Source: Bacteroidia bacterium (GTDB lineage: Bacteria; Bacteroidota; Bacteroidia; Bacteroidales; VadinHA17). From it: DNA of 64,000 nucleotides. The translations under genes were made by a program, and so were the position numbers. The DNA lies in contig JAPLDX010000090.1 of the NCBI GenBank assembly GCA_026391215.1, positions 38,599 through 102,598 of the forward strand. The letters are read 5' to 3'. Of this stretch, positions 49,256 to 57,345 are shown one piece after another (position 1 is the stretch's first letter; each line of letters begins with the position of its first letter). The notes below the pieces were generated by a model that did not search any database, had not been told where the DNA came from, and saw nothing but the letters and a program-made list of their open reading frames with translations.

Positions 49256-50308
49256 ATGCAGACAAATCTAAAGAAACAATATTTTTATATAGTCCTGTTA
49301 TTAGCACTGGCAATTGCTATTACAATCAATTTCCCAATGGTTATGAATTACCTTTTTGGAGAAGAAGGTGGTCGTATTGATACTAGATTCATGCCAAGTT
49401 TTACTCATCTTGGAGCGGAGCTTCTGATAACCTATATTGTAGCTCTTCTGATGTTTACATTAAATTTTTTCATTTTAAATCCTGCTGAAAGACACGGACG
49501 ATTAAAAATATTGAATATTATTCTGGCGATTGTTCTGACCGTGATTTCCGTATTTATTCTAAATGAGCTGTTATATTCAGTTAAAAATATGATAGATACA
49601 GGACCTAGGCCAAGAGGTCACAGGGACGAATTTGATTATACTAACTTTTATGTTTCTGGCCTCGTTGTTGGTTGTGTCCTGATAATCCGACTGATCTTTC
49701 AGAAACAGACCATTATACTGGAGAATGAAGCTTTAAAACGGGAGGCACTTCAAAGTCAGTTTGAATCACTTAAGAATCAATTAAGCCCGCATTTTCTATT
49801 CAATTCCCTTACTGCTCTCAAAATTTTAATCAACGAAGCTCCTGATACTGCTCAGAATTATATTAACAGCCTTTCTAAAGCGCTTCGATATACTTTGCAG
49901 AGCAATGAAAAACAGCTTGTTACCCTTAAAGAGGAGATGGATTTTATGGAATCTTATCTTTTCCTGATAAGGATGAGGTTTGATTCCAACCTTTCGGTAA
50001 ACACAAGTATTGATGAGAACTATCTTTCACACAGATTGCCTCCTCTTACAATCCAGACCCTGGTGGAGAATGCCATCAAACATAATGAGATCAGTAAACT
50101 TAGACCTCTCAGAATCGATATTTCGACCACTGAAAATGAAGGCCTTTTTGTAATAAATAATATCCAGAAGAAACTCTCTGAGGAGGAGGGTACCGGAATA
50201 GGTCTGACAAACCTGTCAAAACAGTATCAATTACTTTTTGGGAAAGATATCACTATCAGCATTGAAAATAATCAATTCAAAGTGGAAATACCTTTAATTA
50301 AGCAGTGA
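49256..50308 (+). CDS. LytS-type sensor histidine kinase
   Basis: The protein has 350 residues. Four transmembrane helices occupy about residues 8-155, with no large periplasmic sensor domain. A short coiled coil leads into the His_kinase domain, LKNQLSPHFLFNSL with the phosphoacceptor His. The ATPase part has LPPLTIQTLVENAIKHNE (N box) and GTGIGLTNL. It phosphorylates LytTR regulators. The LytTR regulator gene starts 3 bp later and an outer-membrane protein gene overlaps that, so the sensor, regulator and target are probably one unit. The signal is unknown; the membrane-only input suggests lipid, redox or potential. Confidence 0.9.
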   Translation: MQTNLKKQYFYIVLLLALAIAITINFPMVMNYLFGEEGGRIDTRFMPSFTHLGAELLITYIVALLMFTLNFFILNPAERHGRLKILNIILAIVLTVISVFILNELLYSVKNMIDTGPRPRGHRDEFDYTNFYVSGLVVGCVLIIRLIFQKQTIILENEALKREALQSQFESLKNQLSPHFLFNSLTALKILINEAPDTAQNYINSLSKALRYTLQSNEKQLVTLKEEMDFMESYLFLIRMRFDSNLSVNTSIDENYLSHRLPPLTIQTLVENAIKHNEISKLRPLRIDISTTENEGLFVINNIQKKLSEEEGTGIGLTNLSKQYQLLFGKDITISIENNQFKVEIPLIKQ

Positions 50309-50311
50309 GGG

Positions 50312-51109
50312 ATGAAGGCACTAATTATTGAAGATGAAATTCTTGCTTCAAAACATTTACTGAATATTCTGCAAGAAATCGAAGATATTTCAGTAATCAC
50401 TGTTATTGAATCAATTGCTCAAACAATTGATTGGTTTGCAAAAAATATGCAGCCGGATATCGTTTTCATGGATATTCATCTGTCTGATGGTTCGGCATTT
50501 GAAATTTTCAAACATATAAATATCACTTGCCCGATTATTTTTACCACTGCTTATGATGAATATGCTTTGAAAGCTTTCAAAGTGAACAGCATTGATTATC
50601 TACTGAAGCCAATAGAAGTACCGGATGTACAGGCAGCATTGAAAAAACTGAAAGGACTTTCAAATACAGAAACTATGCAGTCTGCCATTAATAGCCTGAT
50701 TTCATCCTTCAGAAAGGCATCAAAATATAAAACACATTTTCTGATTCCTTCAAAAGGAGACAAATTAATACCTGTTCAGACAAGTGACCTGGCTTGTTTT
50801 TATATTGATGCCGGCATTGTTAAGGCTTTTACATTTGAAGACAGGACTTTCCGGTTTGACTATACACTTGATGAACTTGAAGATTTATTGAATCCTGAAG
50901 ATTTTTTTCGTGCCAACCGTCAGTATATCATTTCAAGAAAAGCAATAAAGGATATAGATATCTGGTTTACAAACCGTTTATCAGTGAATCTGAAAATAAC
51001 TGTTCCTGAAAGAATACTGATCAGTAAAGCCAGAATCTCAGAATTTAAGATATGGCACGGGGGTCAAACAGGTTTTTCTGTCAAATTCTATAACAATTTT
51101 ATACAATGA
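50312..51109 (+). CDS. LytTR-family response regulator
   Basis: The protein has 265 residues. The receiver domain begins ALIIEDEILASKHL, with phosphoacceptor Asp in VFMDIHL and FTTAYDEYALKAF, then YLLKPIE. The LytTR DNA-binding domain (about residues 145-250) includes FFRANRQYIIS. It is paired with the LytS kinase 3 bp upstream and overlaps the following outer-membrane protein gene by 4 bp. In Bacteroidota such pairs commonly regulate adjacent genes. Confidence 0.92.
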   Translation: MKALIIEDEILASKHLLNILQEIEDISVITVIESIAQTIDWFAKNMQPDIVFMDIHLSDGSAFEIFKHINITCPIIFTTAYDEYALKAFKVNSIDYLLKPIEVPDVQAALKKLKGLSNTETMQSAINSLISSFRKASKYKTHFLIPSKGDKLIPVQTSDLACFYIDAGIVKAFTFEDRTFRFDYTLDELEDLLNPEDFFRANRQYIISRKAIKDIDIWFTNRLSVNLKITVPERILISKARISEFKIWHGGQTGFSVKFYNNFIQ

Positions 51110-52428
51110 AAAAGAACATTCTTACAACACTATCATGCCTTTTTCTGATAGCATCTATTTCACAGACTGTAATTGCACAGGAAAAGGTACCAACATCCGA
51201 TACATTAAGAAAAGGAGCAGTCAAAATATTTCTTGATTGTCAAAGCTGTGATATGAATTATATACGGCAGCAGATCACATTTGTAAACTTTGTCAGAGAT
51301 GTAAAAGAAGCTCAGGTTTTTATCCTCATAACACAACAGAATGCCGGTAGCGGAGGATCGCAATATACTTTTACCTTCCAGGGGCTGGATACATTTAAAG
51401 GTATGAATGATACACTGGTTTACACCAGCAGTCCTGACGAGACAAGTACAATCGTTAGAGAGAAGGTAACAAATATGCTGAAAATGGGATTAATGAAATA
51501 TGTAGCCAGGACACCGGTTTTCAGCGAGATTGAAATCAGACACAATTCGGAAATGGAACAGGAACAAGTCGTTGACAAATGGAATAACTGGGTGTTTACA
51601 CTTTCAACAGAACCCCAATTCCAGTCAGAAGAATCAAATAAACAACTTAATTTAATGAATGGAATAAATATCACAAAAGTCACGCCGGATATAAAACTTG
51701 AAATTGAACTTGATCAGTTCTATAACCAAAGGAGGGTCATTGAGGACGAAGTATTTGATACCACCTATAAAACGAATGAATTTCGAGGTGATAACCTGTT
51801 TGTTAAGAGCCTTGGTGATCATTGGTCAGCCGGTGCTAAATGGAATATCATATCTTCGACAAGAGAAAATTATGATTTCAGGACTGACTTTCTTCCATCA
51901 ATTGAATACGATCTTTTCCCATATTCTGAGGCAACCCACAGGCAATTAAGATTTTTATATAGCGTTGGACTACAGTACAATAACTATATAGATTCCACTA
52001 TTTATAATCAGGTTAAGGAAACTCTTTTCAAACAGGAACTTAATATTGCTTTCCAGATACAGGAAAAGTGGGGTTCTGTAAATCTGGCTTTATTGGGTTC
52101 AGCCTATTTTAATGATTTATCAAAAAATCGTCTTGAATTAATTAGTTCTCTTAATCTTAGGATCTTCAAAGGCTTAACATTACAGATTAACGGAAGCGTA
52201 GCTTATCTTAATGACCAGATAAATCTGAAAAAGGGTGGAATATCTGATGCCGACAGATTATTGCAGCTCAGGGAACTTTCAACGCAGTACAGAATTCAGG
52301 GAGGGATAGGGTTAACCTACACATTTGGTTCAATTTACAATAATGTTGTTAATCCAAGATTTGGATTCGGAGGTGGAGGCGGAGGCGGAGGTGAAAGTGA
52401 TGAATATAACAACCAGAACTACGATTAA
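51106..52428 (+). CDS. outer-membrane beta-barrel protein coupled to LytS/LytTR
   Basis: The protein has 440 residues with a signal peptide (FLIASISQTVIAQ). The N-domain has KIFLDCQSCDMNYIRQQITF and FVRDVKEAQVFILITQQ, a pattern seen in a conserved Bacteroidota family, with a Cys pair (CQSC). From about residue 140 strands of a barrel follow (WNNWVFTLSTEPQFQ, GAKWNIISSTR, LNIAFQIQEKW). It ends in a Gly-rich tail (FGFGGGGGGGGES) and acidic/Asn residues. The 4-bp overlap with the LytTR regulator suggests it is part of the same signalling system, perhaps as sensor or target. No function is known to me. Confidence 0.72.
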   Translation: MKKNILTTLSCLFLIASISQTVIAQEKVPTSDTLRKGAVKIFLDCQSCDMNYIRQQITFVNFVRDVKEAQVFILITQQNAGSGGSQYTFTFQGLDTFKGMNDTLVYTSSPDETSTIVREKVTNMLKMGLMKYVARTPVFSEIEIRHNSEMEQEQVVDKWNNWVFTLSTEPQFQSEESNKQLNLMNGINITKVTPDIKLEIELDQFYNQRRVIEDEVFDTTYKTNEFRGDNLFVKSLGDHWSAGAKWNIISSTRENYDFRTDFLPSIEYDLFPYSEATHRQLRFLYSVGLQYNNYIDSTIYNQVKETLFKQELNIAFQIQEKWGSVNLALLGSAYFNDLSKNRLELISSLNLRIFKGLTLQINGSVAYLNDQINLKKGGISDADRLLQLRELSTQYRIQGGIGLTYTFGSIYNNVVNPRFGFGGGGGGGGESDEYNNQNYD

Positions 52429-52610
52429 AAATGCACGATCCCATTAAATGGGAATGATTTCTGCCTGGTTTTCAACGATTACAGGGGCTATCTAACGGAT
52501 TAATATTTTGTAAATCACGTTAATGTTCGGTTAATGCCTGCAATAAGCGGAATAATATTTATGTGCATGAGGTCTATTTGATAAGTATATTATTCTTGTA
52601 ATTATTTAAA

Positions 52611-53066
52611 ATGAACGTTTACAAATTTTTTCTCAGCCTTTCTCTCACAATTGTTATGCTTTTGTTGATGGATCCAAGATCATTTTACGGCCTCTCATTT
52701 CATGAATGGGCAGGATTGATAATAGGACTCTTCTTTATCCTGCACAAAATTCTGAACTGGGGCTGGATAAAGAAAGTCACAATGAGTTTTTTCAGGAAAT
52801 GCTCCGGGAAAGCCAGGTTAAATTATGTTCTGGATGTTTTGTTGTTGGCAGGTATCACCCTTATGATACTGAGCGGAATATCAATTTCCAGGACTATTGA
52901 TTTTTCATGGCTCAATCTGGGCGGATCACCGATGTTCTGGAGAGTTATGCACACCAGTTCTTCCTATATAACACTTGCATTATTCGGCATCCATCTGGGA
53001 TTACACTGGAACTGGATATTACAGAGGTTACATATTAAAAAGGTAAAAAATGGTAAAGAAAATTAG
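52611..53066 (+). CDS. DUF4405 membrane protein (cytochrome-b561-like)
   Basis: The protein has 151 residues and four predicted transmembrane helices. Paired His in the helices (FHEWAG, LHKILNW, MHTSSSY, IHLGLHW) fit a haem-b-binding four-helix bundle of the DUF4405 family. Such proteins are likely electron carriers in the membrane. It overlaps the next small membrane-protein gene by 17 bp. The 182-bp spacer before it separates it from the outer-membrane protein gene. Electron partner is unknown. Confidence 0.8.
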   Translation: MNVYKFFLSLSLTIVMLLLMDPRSFYGLSFHEWAGLIIGLFFILHKILNWGWIKKVTMSFFRKCSGKARLNYVLDVLLLAGITLMILSGISISRTIDFSWLNLGGSPMFWRVMHTSSSYITLALFGIHLGLHWNWILQRLHIKKVKNGKEN

Positions 53067-53475
53067 CTTCTTGATATTTTCAGTTGCAATCCTGGTCATC
53101 GGCGTAATATCATTCAATAAACTAAGCTACGGGGATAGAAGCACCAGAATATTCAGCTTCAGCTCAGATGCCCCTTTCGAGGGAAGAATGGGCAGAGGTC
53201 CGGAAGGCAGGGAAGAGTTTGTCCGGCCAGAAATGCGTGAACTCCCTGACAGCTTAAGGCAGCAGTTTGGACCACAGGATGGGGAGAGGATGGGAAGAGG
53301 CCATGATGAAGGAGGATTGAGAAATGTTGAAGACCGGGGAAGAGCGGAATTCCCGGGAGGCAAAAAAATAAATATCCGGAATGTGAAATGGTTTCTTGCT
53401 GTATTTGCATTATTTACTGTGCTGGCAATATATATTGATAAAGCATATTGTTTGATCCGGAAACGAAAACTATAA
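53050..53475 (+). CDS. small two-TM protein with Arg/Gly/Glu-rich periplasmic segment
   Basis: The protein has 141 residues. An N-terminal transmembrane segment (about 5-25) is followed by a low-complexity stretch rich in Gly, Arg, Glu and Met (MGRGPEGREEF, GERMGRGHDEGG). A second transmembrane helix (about 113-133) and a basic end (IRKRKL) close it. It overlaps the DUF4405 gene and sits 3 bp before the tannase-like gene. It resembles no family I know; it may be an accessory subunit of the DUF4405 protein. The middle part is probably disordered and extracytoplasmic. Confidence 0.62.
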   Translation: MVKKISFLIFSVAILVIGVISFNKLSYGDRSTRIFSFSSDAPFEGRMGRGPEGREEFVRPEMRELPDSLRQQFGPQDGERMGRGHDEGGLRNVEDRGRAEFPGGKKINIRNVKWFLAVFALFTVLAIYIDKAYCLIRKRKL

Positions 53476-53478
53476 TCA

Positions 53479-54936
53479 ATGTTTAAAGAAATAATGATTT
53501 CATTGGCGCTTACAGCTGTGTTTTTCCTTGCATGGGAGACCGCAGGAGGCCAGACCAAAGATCCTTTGCTGTTCCCCAGGGATAACTTTACAGTGGAAAC
53601 CAAAACAGTGAAGACCTCTGCGGGTGAAAAGAAAGTCACCTACCGCTCATATATGCACATTCCGTATGTTGCGAATCCCGTTGACAAAGATTTTGAGAGC
53701 ATGAATGTCAGCGTTCCTTTTGAGGTAGATGGTGTAGTCATCGATGCCATAAACGCTCCTATTCTCTTTGTTATTGGCGTTGGAGGATATATGTCGGTGA
53801 ACAATATGCGCGGCGGTTTTGGTGGCCCCCCTGCCAGTGGTAACAGAGTAAGCAGCAACACGGATCTGGCCCTGGCAGCCGGATATGTTGTAGTGTCACC
53901 TGGATGCCGCGGACGAGACAACAAAGCAACTGACGGAACATATTATGGTAAGGCACCTGCCGCCATTGTTGACCTGAAGGCAGCTGTCCGCTACATACGA
54001 CACAACAAGGGTGTTATCCCCGGCAATGTCAATTGGATCTTCTCGACGGGTGTCAGCGCTGGAGGAGCGTTGTCCGCACTTCTTGGTTCTTCAGGCAACA
54101 GCCAGTTATATGACTCATATCTTAAGGAGATTGGTGCTGCCGATGCTAAAGACAACATCTTTGGCAGTGCATGCTTCTGTCCGATCACCGATCTGGAGCA
54201 CGCCGATGGGGCTTATGAGTGGATGTACGGTACCATTCCTGGGAGATCCGGACTGGTGGATCAGGAGCTTTCAAAACAACTGAAAGCCTTTTATGCTGAG
54301 TATCAGGCTTCTCTGAACCTTCAGGGGAAAAATAACTTCGGAACCATCACAGCTGATAATTACGATAAGTACCTCCTGCAGTATTACCTGATCCCATCAG
54401 CAAATAAATACTTGAGAGGTTTGTCAGATGAAAAGCGCAACGAATACCTGGTAAATAACAAATGGATCACATGGACTGCTGTCGGTGCTGCGTTTACCTT
54501 TGCAGATTATGTTGCACATGTCGGCAGAATGAAAAATCTTCCGGCTTTTGACGATTTTGACATGAGGCAACCAGAGCCAATTTTGTTTGGCAACAAGACT
54601 ACAAATGCCAGCCATTTTACAAACTTTAGCCTGCAGCAAAGCACTGGTGATAAGAATGCAGAAATTGACAACGACCTGAAAACGGCGGTGAACATGATGA
54701 ATGCAATGTACTTTATAGGTCAGAACATCAGCGACTGTGTCCAATACTGGTGGCTACGGCAGGGCACTTCTGATAACCACACATCACAAACAGTAATTGC
54801 CAACCTGGCGACAAGCCTGGAGAACAGGAACAAGGTTGTGAATACGTTTCTGTACTGGGATGCAGGGCATGGTGCAGATGAGGATGCGGAAGATTTCATC
54901 ACCTGGATCGGCAATGTCACCGGTTTCTTTAAATAA
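53479..54936 (+). CDS. subtype-B tannase-like secreted alpha/beta hydrolase
   Basis: The protein has 485 residues with a signal peptide (LALTAVFFLAWETAGGQ). The alpha/beta-hydrolase catalytic Ser193 lies in GVSAGGALSALLGSSGNS, with an oxyanion/insert region SPGCRGRDNKATDG. Asp432 in RQGTSDNHTS and His464 in WDAGHGADED complete the triad. These match the motif style of subtype-B tannases (Lactobacillus TanLp1 type), which hydrolyse gallate esters. A general feruloyl- or acyl-esterase role is an alternative. It is the last gene of the plus-strand run after the DUF4405 pair. Confidence 0.8.
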   Translation: MFKEIMISLALTAVFFLAWETAGGQTKDPLLFPRDNFTVETKTVKTSAGEKKVTYRSYMHIPYVANPVDKDFESMNVSVPFEVDGVVIDAINAPILFVIGVGGYMSVNNMRGGFGGPPASGNRVSSNTDLALAAGYVVVSPGCRGRDNKATDGTYYGKAPAAIVDLKAAVRYIRHNKGVIPGNVNWIFSTGVSAGGALSALLGSSGNSQLYDSYLKEIGAADAKDNIFGSACFCPITDLEHADGAYEWMYGTIPGRSGLVDQELSKQLKAFYAEYQASLNLQGKNNFGTITADNYDKYLLQYYLIPSANKYLRGLSDEKRNEYLVNNKWITWTAVGAAFTFADYVAHVGRMKNLPAFDDFDMRQPEPILFGNKTTNASHFTNFSLQQSTGDKNAEIDNDLKTAVNMMNAMYFIGQNISDCVQYWWLRQGTSDNHTSQTVIANLATSLENRNKVVNTFLYWDAGHGADEDAEDFITWIGNVTGFFK

Positions 54937-54964
54937 TTGCCTTTTTCATCAATTTATTATGGAA

Positions 54965-56266
54965 TCACTGAGCAACTTTGACACACATTAACCGGCTTTG
55001 ATCCCGGATCAGGAGCTTGCCATTGGAAAGTGCCAAAGGAGCCCAGTTTTGAGCTGCGAATCTTTGGTCTGCCATTGTCTCTGCCTTAAGAATGTCAGCT
55101 GCAGCGACTGGTTTAAAGGCTGCAGGATCAGGTTCGATGAGATATAATTTTGTCATACCGTCAGTTGCTAGCAATAATCCATTCGAGATAATCATGCCTC
55201 CTTTGTCAAATCCTGGAGCCCTCATGGTCTTCCATTTTACCTGGCCGTCAATGCTCATACAGACAAGTCCGTCTTTTCTTTCGTTGGTTGAATACTGAGC
55301 ATAAAAATGGCCATTGTAGAGAACAGGAGGTTGTGTATGAGCTCCAAAGTCAGCATTCTTATAAAGTTCTGCAACATTATAGGTTCCGTCAGCCTTCTTA
55401 GTAATTTTTATCATAGCTGCGCCGGCCTCATAACCACCGGTGATAAGTGCCCTGCCGTCGCCGGCATCAACTGCAGACGGAACCGGGATTCCGCATTGCC
55501 AGTTTGTATATTCCCAGAGGATCTTCCCCGTAAGCGGATCTAATCCAACCACTTTACCTCCGCTGGCGCTTGATCCCCAGCCTGCTGAAGCAGTTATCAT
55601 TACAACGTGGCTCTCGGTTCCTGCTTTTACGATTGAAGGGCTGACATAACCGACAGGACCGAGTGAAGGAGTTTTCCATTTAACATTACCATTTAGCTTA
55701 TCATAAGCAACAACACCTGCCTCAGGTGTCTGTGAAGCCACTATTACCAGATCGCCGTAAACCAGGGGACACTGAGTGATTGCCCATCGTGGAATTCGGT
55801 CTCCTCCGAAATCCTTCCAGATGTTCTTGTTCCATAGAGGCTTGTGTGTATTAATATCAATGCAGTAAAAGTCTCCGTAAGGTCCGCATGAGTAAATCCG
55901 GTTGCCATCAACAGCTGGGACACTTCGCGAGCCGGGGAACTGAACGGCCCCAGGAGCATTATAGCTGAAACTCCAGAGCTCTTTTCCGGTCGAAAGATCA
56001 ATACAAAGCATCATGTCGCCGACCTCGTCATTCCTGTCAAGAATATAGACCTTACCATCAATGACTACAGGACCGCCAAAGCCTATGCCCAGATCAGCTG
56101 ACCATAAAACCTCCGGCCCATTTTTCGGCCAGGTTCGTAAAAGATCTTTCTGGTCCGAAATACTGTTCCTGTTGGGTCCGAGATACTGAGGCCAGTTCTG
56201 GGCACAGACATTCGTCAGGCTGACTAATGAGACAACCGCTGTAACAAACATTTTACTTTGTTTCAT
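54965..56266 (-). CDS. secreted PQQ-type beta-propeller repeat protein
   Basis: The protein has 433 residues from ATG 56266; the longer frame to 56338 adds a hydrophilic stretch before the signal (MFVTAVVSLVSLTNVCAQ). Repeated blades carry the PQQ-like pattern: DLSTGKELWSFSYN, DINTHKPLWNKNIW, DKLNGNVKWKTPSL, DPLTGKILWEYTNW and SIDGQVKWKTM. The N-terminus NWPQYLGPNRNS is typical of this secreted family in Bacteroidota and Planctomycetes. True dehydrogenase residues for PQQ binding were not seen, so it is probably a binding or structural propeller. It is convergent with the tannase-like gene, 28 bp apart. Confidence 0.82.
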   Translation of the reverse strand: MKQSKMFVTAVVSLVSLTNVCAQNWPQYLGPNRNSISDQKDLLRTWPKNGPEVLWSADLGIGFGGPVVIDGKVYILDRNDEVGDMMLCIDLSTGKELWSFSYNAPGAVQFPGSRSVPAVDGNRIYSCGPYGDFYCIDINTHKPLWNKNIWKDFGGDRIPRWAITQCPLVYGDLVIVASQTPEAGVVAYDKLNGNVKWKTPSLGPVGYVSPSIVKAGTESHVVMITASAGWGSSASGGKVVGLDPLTGKILWEYTNWQCGIPVPSAVDAGDGRALITGGYEAGAAMIKITKKADGTYNVAELYKNADFGAHTQPPVLYNGHFYAQYSTNERKDGLVCMSIDGQVKWKTMRAPGFDKGGMIISNGLLLATDGMTKLYLIEPDPAAFKPVAAADILKAETMADQRFAAQNWAPLALSNGKLLIRDQSRLMCVKVAQ

Positions 56267-56397
56267 TTTTATTACTCTTTTCTTTTTATCTAGTAAGATA
56301 TTATTCAATTGACAACTAAAACATTGATCATATTCCAAGTTTGCGTTTAATCATATCTGCGAATTTTAAATATTTCTGAATTTAAATCTCAAAATGA

Positions 56398-57174
56398 CTA
56401 TTTTTCAAGATATTCTTTATTGAAAGAATATGTCAGACTAACATTCCAGAGAAACTCATTACCGGCAGCGATGTTTGTCTTAATTGGCTGGTTAATCATT
56501 GCAGAAACTGAAACCGGGAAATTCCTTCTGGCAAAAGTCAGTGTCGAGTTGATATAAGATCCATCAATGTTATCCATATTCAGATAATAGACCTGGGCAT
56601 TGAACCTCATGTAAAGCTGATCTGAAATCCTTATATTTGAGAAGCTTCCTCTTACAGAAATCATCGTATTATTTTTGGTCAGCTCCTTTTCTATGCCATA
56701 AGAGTAAAGCAAATATGTGCCAATACTTATATCTTTATTCAGGAAATAACTGGGAGCCAGCTCCCCGGCAAGGTAGCGGCGCACCACCATATGTTCTTCT
56801 GTAACTCCGTCAATCAGAAATGAATAGGTTTTAAATGAAAGCGCCGGATGTGCACCAAGGTTAATGCGAAACTTGTCGGTTTGCAGCAGTTTATACCTCC
56901 ACCAGAAAAGGAAAGACCAGGGTTTTCCTTCAAGAGCAAATCTTAATGACGGCTCAAAACTGAGCTTTCTTTTTCCCATTGACAGGTCAAAAATAGCTGC
57001 AGGCTTGCCCAGTGATAAGTTAGGTACCATGGAAATCCCTTTATTGGTAATTGTGACAGCTCCTCCAAAATAACCTGGAACCTTTGTACTATCTGCCGTT
57101 TGCGAAAATACCAAATGAGAAAGACTGATAATGATAAGAAGCAGTAATGATTTTTTGATAAAGTTTTTTAACAT
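56398..57174 (-). CDS. outer-membrane beta-barrel protein, unknown function
   Basis: The protein has 258 residues with a signal peptide (LLLIIISLSHLVFSQ). Strand-like segments (YFGGAVTITNKGISMVP, AIFDLSMGKRKLSFEPSLRF, FLFWWRYKLLQ, INLGAHPALSFKTY) and a late NVSLTYSFNKEYLEK end suggest a 10-12-strand barrel. It is monocistronic with an AT-rich spacer before the GH2 gene. No family could be named. Confidence 0.65.
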   Translation of the reverse strand: MLKNFIKKSLLLLIIISLSHLVFSQTADSTKVPGYFGGAVTITNKGISMVPNLSLGKPAAIFDLSMGKRKLSFEPSLRFALEGKPWSFLFWWRYKLLQTDKFRINLGAHPALSFKTYSFLIDGVTEEHMVVRRYLAGELAPSYFLNKDISIGTYLLYSYGIEKELTKNNTMISVRGSFSNIRISDQLYMRFNAQVYYLNMDNIDGSYINSTLTFARRNFPVSVSAMINQPIKTNIAAGNEFLWNVSLTYSFNKEYLEK

Positions 57175-57345
57175 CAGCTTGCAGATTAAATGTTTTCAAT
57201 CTGCAAAATAAATTGAATTACTAATTTCTTTGTAACAAATTTCAATTAAATCATCCGAACATTTCCAGCATATTCTTTAACTTTAAAAGATATTATGAAA
57301 AATATCTGCGGAAAACAGTTATGACATTTTCAAAAATTTAAAAAT

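Noticed and set aside
52439-52453. TCCCAT-TAA-ATGGGA hairpin after the barrel gene as a terminator
   Set aside because: The stem is only 6 bp and no T-run follows, so it cannot be supported as a terminator.
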